Shown: positions 1 through 7,908 of the stretch, in pieces
How positions within the stretch are numbered: the stretch's first letter is position 1
Layout: each line of letters begins with the position of its first letter
The notes under the pieces: generated by a model
What the model was told of the DNA's origin: nothing
The model's database searches: none
Seen by the model: the letters and a program-made list of their open reading frames with translations, nothing else
Assembly (NCBI GenBank): GCA_016934135.1
Contig: JAFGTK010000283.1
Location: 1-19,054, forward strand
Source: Deltaproteobacteria bacterium
GTDB taxonomy: Bacteria; Desulfobacterota; Desulfomonilia; UBA1062
Length of the DNA: 19,054 nt
Direction: 5' to 3'
Made by a program: the position numbers and the translations under genes

Positions 1-671
1 GGAGTCAGCGTAGCAAAATCCGGGTTGACAAACTCCATTGTAGTCCTTCCGACCGTGACAAGGTCGACGTGGGGGGTGATCATTTCCCTGAATGCCTTCA
101 CCTGCTCAGCCGATTCATACGTGATGGTCGTGGAGACATGGAGATAGGGGTACGGCCGGTCGCCTCGGATCTCGTGCAGTTTTTTGATTTTTATAATAAG
201 TTCATTGAAGAAGTCACGGTTTCTCATCTCCCGATAACTCTTCCGGTCAACACCCTGGAATGAGAACTTCAGGCTGTTTAGTGGTGTGTTAATGAACATT
301 TCCATCATCTTCTCATCAAGCAGCAGACCGTTGGTGTTCAGGTGGGTGAGGATGCCATGCTCCTGGCAGGTCGCAAGAATGCTTTCCAGTTCCGGGTGGA
401 GGAGGGGTTCCCCCCAGCCGATGAACCGGATCGGGGTCCTGTGGGCTTTGAGCTCATTGATTGCTTTTTCAAAAGTATTCTCGGACATATACCCCTTCTT
501 CCGTTTTGCCACACCGGTGCCAGTTGGGCACATCAGGCACTTGAAGTTGCAGGCATTGGTCAGTTCGATATCCACGTAACGGGGGAAAGCCGGCAGCATT
601 GCCGGGTCCCCGCGGTTCCGGGGATCATTGCACTGGTCATAAATTGCCGTGAAGGGATTGGTACGTTTCAT
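1..671 (-). CDS. Radical SAM protein, C-terminus cut off by window edge
   Basis: The frame is open from an ATG at 671 to the left edge, giving the first 223 residues without a stop. Residues 31-48 read as a classic radical SAM entry: a short beta strand (YVDIELTNA) followed by C41-x3-C45-x2-C48, the [4Fe-4S] ligands. A GWGEPLLHP stretch near residue 85 fits the SAM-binding GGE-type motif, and THLNTNGLLLDE follows at the next strand. The family uses reduced iron-sulfur chemistry to split SAM and start radical reactions. The truncated C-terminus hides any SPASM or twitch domain, so the substrate cannot be stated. It sits downstream of a glycosyltransferase-like gene with a 67-nt gap, which suggests a role in the same surface glycan, but this is inference. 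No clear Shine-Dalgarno site precedes the ATG. Confidence 0.9.
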   Translation of the reverse strand, partial: MKRTNPFTAIYDQCNDPRNRGDPAMLPAFPRYVDIELTNACNFKCLMCPTGTGVAKRKKGYMSENTFEKAINELKAHRTPIRFIGWGEPLLHPELESILATCQEHGILTHLNTNGLLLDEKMMEMFINTPLNSLKFSFQGVDRKSYREMRNRDFFNELIIKIKKLHEIRGDRPYPYLHVSTTITYESAEQVKAFREMITPHVDLVTVGRTTMEFVNPDFATLT

Positions 672-700
672 GAATGCACGTTATTTTTTTATTGACACTC

Positions 701-711
701 TGTTAAATACC
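701..711 (-). promoter_or_regulatory. Weak TATA-like element before the radical SAM gene
   Basis: On the minus strand GTATTTAACAG lies about 35 nt upstream of the ATG at 671, which would place transcription start a few nucleotides before the start codon. The absence of a Shine-Dalgarno site fits a near-leaderless message. The match is weak, and read-through from the upstream gene is equally possible. Confidence 0.22.
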
Positions 712-738
712 TGTCCGGTCATAACGATGGTTTTATGG

Positions 739-1932
739 TTACAGGTTTTTTTTCACATAGTCCGCAAAAATCTGCCATGAGGGGATATTTTCCGGGGAAT
801 TTTTAAGGTATTCCCTGATATATGCAGCATATTTCTTCTCATCAACCGATAATTCCCCTTTAAAATCTTTGTCCAGCGGATCATCGATGAACAGGACCTG
901 TTTTCCCAGCCGCTCCGCAATCGCGTGAATGTTCTGCCCGTTCGATGTCTTGTCATTCTCGCGTGTGGTCAGGAAAATAATTGGCTTTTTAAAAAGTATG
1001 GCATAATTGACGGCATTACTGTCATGTGAAAGAACCAGGCGCGATTTCCTGATGAGATGTGCTGTCTGCCCGCAGATCCCTTCGCGGTTTCCATAATCAG
1101 CGATGTTCAGGTCAGGGTGTTTTTTCGGGTGCTCGGCTATCACGATTCTGACATATGCTGTCGTTTCAAGATACGAGAAAAACTTCCTTAAGTCATGGTA
1201 ATACTTTGCATCCGGATTAAATACCGCGGTATGTTCGTGATAATACCGGTCGGGATCACTGGGGAAGTATGCCTCGATAAAAACACCCAGTTCCTCTTTT
1301 GGTTCTTCAGGTTTTTCAAGCTCCTGCAGATAAATGTCATAGTCAAGGGAATGCATCCAGACTTTTTTGGTATTATCGTCTATTGAGGTATTCAAAAAAT
1401 CGATGGATTTTGTTCCCCCGAGCAGACATAGTGTTGCCGGCCTGATACCAAGAGTATGGCTGTACCGGAGGAGCAGTTTGTTTACAAGCGTTGTGACGAA
1501 ATGCAGGGGGGATATCTCGGTGATACGTTTAAAATAATGCGCGTATTTTTCACCGGCTGAATAATAATGCAACGGAATGGGGAAGGGGTTGATATACAGG
1601 ACCGCGTAGGAATAGCCCGGTCTGGAGAGTTTCCGGTATACTGGGAACGTCCTGTAATTCAACTCGAAAAGGCAGATGAATAGCGTTCCTGATGAATGCT
1701 CGTCCAGTGCGGCCAGAACCTCTTTTTTTGTTGTGAAACGGCGGATCTCCCCAGCGTTTATTTCATCAGGGAGGGCGACATTTTCAACTCTGGATGAGTA
1801 GATAACTCTGGAGATATCCCAGATTTCCACGTGAAACTTGTTCTGTTTGAGGAGATCGATACCGAATCGTTCGAAGTCGCGTTCGCCGAATTTAATCCCG
1901 CTTAAGAAAATGATCGTGGATACCGAATTCAT
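739..1932 (-). CDS. Putative GT-B-like surface-polysaccharide glycosyltransferase
   Basis: This 397-residue soluble protein has no signal peptide or obvious membrane segment. I do not recognise an exact family. The C-terminal half has the look of a GT-B fold or CDP-glycerol/polysialyltransferase-type domain. It has a strand followed by EHPKKHPD (266-273), then a segment around 297-323 containing SHDSNAVNYAI and KKPIIFL. That matches the pattern of a serine-rich loop, a helix and a KPxIF strand that binds the nucleotide-sugar in such enzymes. The N-terminal half (FGERDFERFG near residues 15-24) would be the acceptor domain. The ATG at 1932 is supported by AGGTG eight nucleotides upstream. The gene begins 31 nt after the ABC transporter stop, so the two are very likely co-transcribed. 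A transferase acting on the glycan exported by that transporter is the best guess. Confidence 0.6.
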   Translation of the reverse strand: MNSVSTIIFLSGIKFGERDFERFGIDLLKQNKFHVEIWDISRVIYSSRVENVALPDEINAGEIRRFTTKKEVLAALDEHSSGTLFICLFELNYRTFPVYRKLSRPGYSYAVLYINPFPIPLHYYSAGEKYAHYFKRITEISPLHFVTTLVNKLLLRYSHTLGIRPATLCLLGGTKSIDFLNTSIDDNTKKVWMHSLDYDIYLQELEKPEEPKEELGVFIEAYFPSDPDRYYHEHTAVFNPDAKYYHDLRKFFSYLETTAYVRIVIAEHPKKHPDLNIADYGNREGICGQTAHLIRKSRLVLSHDSNAVNYAILFKKPIIFLTTRENDKTSNGQNIHAIAERLGKQVLFIDDPLDKDFKGELSVDEKKYAAYIREYLKNSPENIPSWQIFADYVKKNL

Positions 1933-1963
1933 CTGTCAGCACCTGATATTTCGGAATATTTAA

Positions 1964-3826
1964 TCACGAACCTGATTGTGAATTCTGGTCATACTGGATC
2001 TGATAATAATTCGCATACACTCCGCCTTTCTGAATCAGCTCATCATGTGACCCGGTTTCGACAACCTGTCCTTTCTCGATAACCATGATTTTGTCGGCGT
2101 TCCGGATCGTGGAGATCCTGTGGGCAATGGCAATTATGGTGTATCTGTTCTTGATCTGGGCAATGGATTCCTGGATAATCTTTTCCGAATCCGAATCCAG
2201 TGCGCTTGTCGCTTCATCAAGTATGAGGATGTCCGGTTTTTTATACAATGCACGGGCAAGGGAGAGCCGCTGCTTCTGGCCGCCTGATAATTTTGCCCCT
2301 TTCTCTCCGATAACAGTCTCGTACTGGTCAGGCAGCCCCATGATGAAGTCGTGGGCATGAGCGAGTTTTGCAGCAGAGATTGCATCTTCTTTCGATATGT
2401 GGTCATTGCCGTAACAGATGTTGTTCAGGATCGTGTCATTGAAAAGGAAACTGTCCTGGCTGACAAACCCTATCCGACGGTGGTAACTCTCCAGCGTGAA
2501 TTTTTTTACATTACGACTATCGATAAGGATCTCTCCCTGCTGTGGTTCGATCAGCCTGATAAGGAGGTCCACCAGCGTGGATTTTCCCCCTCCGGATGCC
2601 CCGACAAGGGCGACCATCCGGTTCTTGCCGATATAAAACGAGATATTCCGGATTACCGGGGTGGTATTTTGCGGGTACGTGAATGTGGCGTCGGCAACCT
2701 TGATGGATTCTGAAAAACCTCCAAATTCTTCTGTTCCGTCAATGATCGTAGTGTGCTGCTCCAGAGATGTGATGATCTCGTCAACTTTCTCAAGGCTGGC
2801 GAACTGGGTCGCGAGAACATGGCGCTGTGAGTTGAGCTGGCGGAGGGGGTCGGTCAGGCGGATGAGGATGAAGACGAAGACAAGGAGGAGGGGCAGGTCC
2901 ATCTGGAACTGGACAGTAGATATATAGAGTATTATTATGGCGACCGAGAAGATGGTGACTTGGAAGAGAGTCTCGATTTTAATCCCGTTCAGCAGAAAAT
3001 TTGTATTGGTCCGGGAATACGCCTCCCTAATCGCCCGGAACCGTTCGTCTTCGAGGTTTTCAGTGGAGAATGTCCTGATGAGCTTCATCATGTGGAGGCG
3101 TTCGTTGATGAATGAGTTCATCTGCATGTTCACTTCAATTGCGATCGTCCCGAGCTGTCGGGAGTATCGGATGAACCTGTTCAGCAGGACGAGGCAGGCC
3201 CCGGCCACGATGACACAGATGAAAGTCAGTTCTATTGAAATGTACAGAAGCATGACAACGTAGATCAGAATAAAGAAGAAATAAGTGAATATTTCCGTCA
3301 GGGTGTATGCCACATTGGCACCATTTTCCGACTGACGGGCAATCATATCAATCAGGTCTCCGGTCTTATGGGAATGGTGGTACCCGATGTCAGTTTTCAT
3401 TGAACTATTAAAAAGGGTCTTTTTGAGGTCGGAACTGAAGCCGAACCACATGCGGGCCTGCATCCGTTTCTTTGTGTAAAGGAGAACCTGCCCGATAAAA
3501 AAGAGGGCTGCCATCACGAGAAGTAAATTCGTAAAGTTCAACTGGATACCACCAAGTGAGAATGACCAGTTGAGGAAATCCCATAGGGTGCCACCCGGGT
3601 TATCTGTACCGTTCATGATCTGTAGAAGCGGGACAAGGGCTCCGAGATTGACGGCCTCAAAGAGAGCACAGATTATTGCAAGAACGGTGATGGAAAGAAT
3701 CCGGAATGAATAGGGCGTGAGATATTTAATCCCAATGGCCCTGTCGCGCTTGTTCATGATCATGATGGTTCCCTTACTATTATCTCGTTTCTGTTTTAAG
3801 AGCTGATCCGGGTAACTGTTTCGCAT
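1964..3826 (-). CDS. ABC exporter / lipid-linked glycan flippase (fused permease and ATPase)
   Basis: A 620-residue half-transporter with an N-terminal exporter-type membrane domain and a C-terminal ATPase. Hydrophobic segments lie near 40-70, 100-117, 179-217 and 287-323. The nucleotide-binding domain has Walker A GASGGGKST (409-417), Q-loop Q457, signature LSGGQKQR (513-520), Walker B ILILDE (533-538) and the switch histidine H569, all intact. It should work as a homodimer in the cytoplasmic membrane, moving a lipid-linked sugar in the manner of MsbA or PglK; the glycan context favours a flippase over lipid or drug export. The ATG at 3826 has almost no spacing for ribosome binding, so the true start may be the ATG at 3763 or 3757, after AAGGGA. 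It is transcribed divergently from the C-methyltransferase gene and leads into the glycosyltransferase-like gene. Confidence 0.88.
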   Translation of the reverse strand: MRNSYPDQLLKQKRDNSKGTIMIMNKRDRAIGIKYLTPYSFRILSITVLAIICALFEAVNLGALVPLLQIMNGTDNPGGTLWDFLNWSFSLGGIQLNFTNLLLVMAALFFIGQVLLYTKKRMQARMWFGFSSDLKKTLFNSSMKTDIGYHHSHKTGDLIDMIARQSENGANVAYTLTEIFTYFFFILIYVVMLLYISIELTFICVIVAGACLVLLNRFIRYSRQLGTIAIEVNMQMNSFINERLHMMKLIRTFSTENLEDERFRAIREAYSRTNTNFLLNGIKIETLFQVTIFSVAIIILYISTVQFQMDLPLLLVFVFILIRLTDPLRQLNSQRHVLATQFASLEKVDEIITSLEQHTTIIDGTEEFGGFSESIKVADATFTYPQNTTPVIRNISFYIGKNRMVALVGASGGGKSTLVDLLIRLIEPQQGEILIDSRNVKKFTLESYHRRIGFVSQDSFLFNDTILNNICYGNDHISKEDAISAAKLAHAHDFIMGLPDQYETVIGEKGAKLSGGQKQRLSLARALYKKPDILILDEATSALDSDSEKIIQESIAQIKNRYTIIAIAHRISTIRNADKIMVIEKGQVVETGSHDELIQKGGVYANYYQIQYDQNSQSGS

Positions 3827-3844
3827 TCACTCAGAACAAGATCT

Positions 3845-3852
3845 ATTATAAT
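3845..3852 (-). promoter_or_regulatory. Candidate TATA box for the ABC transporter gene
   Basis: The minus strand reads GATTATAATAG here, centred about 22 nt from the first ATG (3826). Archaeal TATA boxes are usually centred about 26 nt before transcription start, so this would start the message at or just inside the first ATG. That favours the internal start codons at 3763/3757. Confidence 0.35.
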
Positions 3853-4030
3853 CAAAATTTCGGATTTCTGTTAACGGGACGTTTTTGAGTCTAGCTGAAT
3901 ACAGATTTGTTTAATGAACAGCCTCGAAATGCATCAAGCCGTGATGTTTTTTTGTAATGTGTTTCCTGTCTGATGAAGGGTCTCCCTCTCAATCCCTTCT
4001 TTTATCGTCGGCATGATCGGTAAGAACAAC

Positions 4031-4038
4031 TAAATATC
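4031..4038 (+). promoter_or_regulatory. Candidate TATA box for the C-methyltransferase gene
   Basis: TAAATATC is centred about 26 nt before the ATG at 4061, after the purine-rich AAGAACAAC. No Shine-Dalgarno site lies between the box and the ATG, so a leaderless transcript starting at or very near the A of the start codon is the simplest reading. The rest of the 234-base divergent gap (3827-4060) shows only a 19-codon chance ORF. Confidence 0.4.
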
Positions 4039-4060
4039 ATCATTCAAAGAATGGATACTC

Positions 4061-5203
4061 ATGATATGTCCATATTGTGGATCAGGGGACACTTTTGAAT
4101 ATTACCATACAATAATCCCAACTGTCGACCGGGCATGTGACCGGGAAAAATTATCTGAAGTTAAGCTTATGCCGCTTGTTGTCGAGTTCTGTAAAAAATG
4201 CGGTCTGGGGTTCAACACCACACCCTTATCGATGGAATATCTTGAAGAAAGTTACAAAAATTATGTTTATATCTCACCTGCCGATGGTATCGGGCAGACC
4301 AAATTTGACGGGACGCTCCGGAAGATCTCTGCCTTCTTTTCCAAAGATGACGAACTGATAGAAATCGGGTGTTCCGATGGTTTCCTGATTGAAAAGCTCA
4401 ATTCACTTGGATATAATCGTGTTCTCGGTATAGATCCCAGTCCCCAGGCAGAAATTGCGATAAAGAAAGGGCTGAATGTAAGAAGGGTTTTTTTCACAGA
4501 CAAATATCTCGGGGAAAGGAAAGTCGATGGTTTTTTGCTTGTCCATACCTTTGAGCATTTCGAGAACCCGTTCCGAATACTGAAGGATATGATTTCCTGC
4601 CTCAAGGAAGATGGAAAAATCTTTATCGAGGTACCGAATTTTGAAGGATATCACCATGAACATCTCTTCTTCTATAATGCTTACTTCATGGACCGCATGT
4701 TTCATGAAGCCGGCCTGAAACTTATCGACATTTCGTATGAGACTGTTGCGTTTAAGAAAGATTTCTATCTCCGGTGTGTTGCAGTCAGGGCAGAAAATCC
4801 AGACTACCCCGAATTCAGAATCAGTGAAAGGTTAAAAGACGCAGAGAGCATCGCACATTCAATCGCTGAACGCTACAAAGACCTCTATGAGAGGATAACC
4901 ACATTTACTCAGGCAGATAAATCTGGGAATGTGTACTGGTGGGGCGCCGGAAGTGCCTCTGTGGTATTTCTCAATAATATCGATAAGAGCATTCTCGATA
5001 ATAAAAAGTTCATCGTTGTTGACGGGGATAAGGAGAAATTGGGAAAATTCATTCCCGGGGTAGGGCTGGAAGTGTACCCTTATTCAATACTTAAAGACTT
5101 GAAAGCCGAAAGCCTGATCGTTGCCTCATCGCATTTTACCGAGATACAGAAAACACTCAGAGAGAACGATATTTGTCCGGAAAAAGTATTGAATATTTTT
5201 TAA
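4061..5203 (+). CDS. Sugar C-methyltransferase (TylC3/NovU-type, zinc-binding)
   Basis: The 380 residues show the three-part architecture of SAM-dependent sugar C-methyltransferases. An N-terminal zinc-binding motif has C3-x2-C6 and C44-x2-C47. A central class I Rossmann domain has motif I EIGCSDG (101-107), an acidic strand end at GID (123-125) and LVHTFEHFENP (160-170). A C-terminal domain opens with YWWGAG (292-297), equivalent to the GYGA motif of that domain. The family hallmark HHEHLFFY (198-205) is intact. Known members methylate a carbon next to a keto group of a nucleotide-linked deoxysugar. It is the only plus-strand gene here, with its own promoter, and it converges on pseI 33 nt away. 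Its sampled base composition (about 42% GC) is lower than that of the pse genes. The sugar substrate is not identifiable. Confidence 0.85.
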   Translation: MICPYCGSGDTFEYYHTIIPTVDRACDREKLSEVKLMPLVVEFCKKCGLGFNTTPLSMEYLEESYKNYVYISPADGIGQTKFDGTLRKISAFFSKDDELIEIGCSDGFLIEKLNSLGYNRVLGIDPSPQAEIAIKKGLNVRRVFFTDKYLGERKVDGFLLVHTFEHFENPFRILKDMISCLKEDGKIFIEVPNFEGYHHEHLFFYNAYFMDRMFHEAGLKLIDISYETVAFKKDFYLRCVAVRAENPDYPEFRISERLKDAESIAHSIAERYKDLYERITTFTQADKSGNVYWWGAGSASVVFLNNIDKSILDNKKFIVVDGDKEKLGKFIPGVGLEVYPYSILKDLKAESLIVASSHFTEIQKTLRENDICPEKVLNIF

Positions 5204-5221
5204 TCTTACGAAATTCTCATC

Positions 5222-5233
5222 TTTTCGCGAAAA
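5222..5233. terminator. Palindrome in the convergent gap, possible shared terminator
   Basis: The 33-nt gap between the two convergent stop codons contains the perfect 12-base palindrome TTTTCGCGAAAA. Either strand therefore presents a T-tract, as expected of archaeal intrinsic terminators, which rely on T-runs. The self-complementary core is short, so a structural role is uncertain. Confidence 0.35.
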
Positions 5234-5236
5234 ACA

Positions 5237-6289
5237 TCACGATACGAGGTCCCATGACAGCGGGGTTCCCTTTGCGATGGCCTTTGAGGCCTTTTTAGTC
5301 AGGATAATATCGCGATATTTAGGTGGGAGGCCATCGGCAGGCCGTATTGAGCGTATGTTCGTTTCAGTGAACGCGTCTCCCTTTTTGATATCTGCAACGG
5401 CAAAGAGGGACCGCCGGAACTTCCTGCTTGACCTCTCATGATCTGTAATCGTATACCGGACCTCGCCAATGATCTTCTCAGTCTCCCGGATCGCCTGGAC
5501 CATTGCAGTAAATTCAGAAGGCTCCATGGAAAATGAACTATCCGGCCCGGGTTCATTCCGCGAAAGCGTGAAGTGCTTTTCAATGATCGATGCACCAAGC
5601 GTAACGGCCGTGACCGGGGCTGAAAGCCCCATGGAATGATCTGATAGTCCGGCCGGGGCGTTAAATAACCGGGAAAGGTGCGGGATAGTCCTGAGATTCA
5701 TTTCATCGCACGGGGCCGGGTAGGCACTTGTGCATTTCAGAAGCGCAATCTCTTTTGCCCCGGCATCGCGTGCAGCAGTCACTGCATCATCTATCTCGCT
5801 TAATGAAGCCATACCGGTAGAAATTATGATGGGCTTTTTGGTTTTCGCCATGCACCGGATGAGGTGCAAGTCCACAATTTCAAAGGACGTGACTTTGTAA
5901 GCAGGTACATTCATCGTTTCAAGAAATTCAACACCGGATGGATCGACTGCTGCGGAAAAAAGGTCTATTCCGATATCGTCGGCAATATCCTTGAGTTTTG
6001 GCTGCCATTCCCATGGCATCGAGCATTCCCTGTAGAGATCATAGAGGTATCTGCCATCCCAAAGTGTCCCTCCTCCAACCTCAAAGCAGGGCGTCTTCAA
6101 ATCGAGAGTATGCGTATCTGCAGTGAATGTCTGGAGCTTTACGGCATCGGCGCCGGCCTCCTTTGCGGCGTGCAGTATCTCGATCGCCTTGTTGAAATCC
6201 CCCAGATGGTTGGCGGACATTTCCGCGATGATATACACCGGGTTTCCCGGTCCGATTTTACGGTTTCCTATCCTGATAAATGGCTCCAT
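5237..6289 (-). CDS. pseI: Pseudaminic acid synthase (NeuB family)
   Basis: At 350 residues it has the usual PseI length. It condenses phosphoenolpyruvate with 2,4-diacetamido-2,4,6-trideoxy-L-altrose to form pseudaminic acid, in the cytoplasm with a divalent metal. The TIM barrel carries IIAEMSANH (20-28), VKLQTFTADT (50-59), GTLWDGRYLYDLY (74-86, typical of PseI rather than sialic or legionaminic acid synthases), KVTSFE (132-137), SAYP (188-191), GLSDHS (214-219), IIEKHF (235-240) and GPD (248-250). A C-terminal SAF/antifreeze-like domain starts around 285 and supplies the conserved arginine (R293 in FRRSL). All expected active-site residues are present. The ATG at 6289 follows GAGGA by about 10 nt and lies 15 nt after the deacetylase stop, so it is probably the last gene of the pseGH unit. 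Confidence 0.92.
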   Translation of the reverse strand: MEPFIRIGNRKIGPGNPVYIIAEMSANHLGDFNKAIEILHAAKEAGADAVKLQTFTADTHTLDLKTPCFEVGGGTLWDGRYLYDLYRECSMPWEWQPKLKDIADDIGIDLFSAAVDPSGVEFLETMNVPAYKVTSFEIVDLHLIRCMAKTKKPIIISTGMASLSEIDDAVTAARDAGAKEIALLKCTSAYPAPCDEMNLRTIPHLSRLFNAPAGLSDHSMGLSAPVTAVTLGASIIEKHFTLSRNEPGPDSSFSMEPSEFTAMVQAIRETEKIIGEVRYTITDHERSSRKFRRSLFAVADIKKGDAFTETNIRSIRPADGLPPKYRDIILTKKASKAIAKGTPLSWDLVS

Positions 6290-6304
6290 AGTATGCGGCT
6301 TCCT

Positions 6305-6985
6305 CTATTTTATTGAACGGACAAGCTCAAAGGCCTCCGCTGCTTTTGTTCCTGTGGTTGCACCCCAGACGGATGCCATATCGCTGACATTTTTCAGGGA
6401 TCTTGGGTGCGGGAATTCTCTCATCTCCCCTTCATATGCCTGCAGTGCCCGCAGTTTGACTTCAAGCGTATCGGAAATATCAAAAAATGTATTGGGTTTC
6501 CAGGACGGATCGAAACTCTGGAACGCCCATTCTGTTGACGATGGAATCTGGAAACAGTAAATGTCCTTTACTGCTTTTTTCCCGATTGGCCGTGCGGCGG
6601 TAAGTACCGCACGGTATGTCAGGACATGGTCGATATTCAGGTCCCCGCCATGGTGGGTGAATATTATGTCCGGTTCAATCGTATCGATCTCATTTTCGAT
6701 TGTTTTTACGATATCGAGCAGGGGAACCGAATCAAACCTGTTGTCTGGCAGATTGTGCCAGATTGTTTTCATGATACCGATGATTTTTGTAGCTTCCTGC
6801 GACATATTGTGCAGTTTCCTGATCTCTTTTTCCATTGCCTCGGTTCTTTTCTCGTACCGTGATGCAATCCCCTCACCAAGAATAACTGCATGAGCATCCT
6901 GCCCGTCTTTTGCCATGCGGGCAACGGTTCCGCCACAACCTAAAATCTCATCATCAGGATGAGCTGCAATTATGAGTATTGTCAC
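6305..6985 (-). CDS. PIG-L (LmbE-like) family N-deacetylase
   Basis: This 226-residue protein carries the zinc site of the PIG-L family: AHPDDE at 8-13 supplies H and D ligands, and LNIDHVLTYRA (116-126) supplies the second histidine, H120. Family members remove N-acetyl groups from amino sugars or related glycoconjugates. The start is GTG at 6985, preceded by AGGGGAT; it overlaps the TGA of the phosphatase gene as GTGA, indicating translational coupling. In this cassette the likely substrate is an N-acetylated intermediate or side chain of the nonulosonate or of another amino sugar. The pairing with an ATP-grasp ligase suggests removal and replacement of an acyl group. The family is secure, the substrate is not. 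Confidence 0.85.
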   Translation of the reverse strand: MTILIIAAHPDDEILGCGGTVARMAKDGQDAHAVILGEGIASRYEKRTEAMEKEIRKLHNMSQEATKIIGIMKTIWHNLPDNRFDSVPLLDIVKTIENEIDTIEPDIIFTHHGGDLNIDHVLTYRAVLTAARPIGKKAVKDIYCFQIPSSTEWAFQSFDPSWKPNTFFDISDTLEVKLRALQAYEGEMREFPHPRSLKNVSDMASVWGATTGTKAAEAFELVRSIK

Positions 6986-7773
6986 GATATATCCCCTGAA
7001 TTATTATGATTCGAGTACCAGCTTATTAAACGCTTGGCATTCCCCTCACTGTTCGCAGCAACGATCCCGGAAAATTCCTGCTGGTGCAGGTACTGGATCC
7101 GGTTTCCACGGATGTCAGAAAGGAACCCGCCGCTTTCGCTTAATACAAGGTGCGGGGCTGCGAGATCCCATTGCTGAACAGGTACATCCTTGAAAAAAAT
7201 GTCTGCTGTGCAATCTGCCACCCTGCAGATTTTGAGCGATATACTTCCCGATTCAACATATTTTTTCAGCTCGAGATCCATGAACGCGGACCGTGTGATT
7301 CCCTTAGGCTGGGGATAATTATCGATAAGTATTTCGAACCGGTTGGTGTCCCTGATAGTCAGCGGACTGCCATTCATGAACGCGCCGTTCTCTTTCTCTG
7401 CCCAGAATACCTCGCCTGATACGGGGGCGCAGATCGCACAGCATTCTGCGACACCCCTTTCAACGAGAGCAACCTGCGTCACAAAACCGGAAAAACCCTG
7501 TGCATAACTCGCGGTTCCATCGATGGGGTCAACAATGAAATAGCGGTCGCTGCCAATCATCCTTAAGGAATGAGGGTCCTCCTCACTGACCACAGGAATT
7601 TCCGTATCGATGACAGAAAGCCCCTCTTTCAGATAGTTATGGATGATAATATCCGCTTCGGCCTTATACTGTGTTCCAACCCACGACCCGGCAAGAACAT
7701 GTCTGCTCCGCAGGTCCATCAGTTTCTCACCGGCTTTTTTGGCAAGTGAGACAAGATTCTTTGTCAGATTCAT
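6982..7773 (-). CDS. Inositol-monophosphatase-family phosphatase (CysQ-like)
   Basis: A 263-residue member of the lithium-sensitive phosphatase superfamily. The metal-binding signatures are present: SEED (63-66), DPIDGTASY (82-90) and the C-terminal WDLAAPHLVLSESGG (202-216). Members hydrolyse inositol monophosphate, fructose-1,6-bisphosphate or 3'-phosphoadenosine 5'-phosphate. Sequence alone cannot choose, although overall layout and length resemble CysQ. Embedded in a sugar cassette and overlapping the deacetylase by four bases, it probably dephosphorylates a sugar phosphate in this pathway, or clears a nucleotide by-product. The ATG at 7773 follows AAGGAT by eight bases. The 135-base gap upstream contains a T-run but no convincing gene. 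Confidence 0.85.
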   Translation of the reverse strand: MNLTKNLVSLAKKAGEKLMDLRSRHVLAGSWVGTQYKAEADIIIHNYLKEGLSVIDTEIPVVSEEDPHSLRMIGSDRYFIVDPIDGTASYAQGFSGFVTQVALVERGVAECCAICAPVSGEVFWAEKENGAFMNGSPLTIRDTNRFEILIDNYPQPKGITRSAFMDLELKKYVESGSISLKICRVADCTADIFFKDVPVQQWDLAAPHLVLSESGGFLSDIRGNRIQYLHQQEFSGIVAANSEGNAKRLISWYSNHNNSGDIS

Positions 7774-7908
7774 GTTCTGTATCCTTTAAACTCAGTATCT
7801 TTTCACGGTGTATTAATCTCATCCCCGGTTCTGTCGGATTATTGTTGGGAAAAAACTCATGAAAATCCTGCGGTCATGGATTTCTCAATATCCCGCATAT
7901 TCAGGAAG

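Noticed and set aside
3935..3994. 19-codon ORF in the divergent gap upstream of the C-methyltransferase
   Set aside because: It is very short, has no ribosome-binding site and lies between two promoters; a chance frame is more likely.
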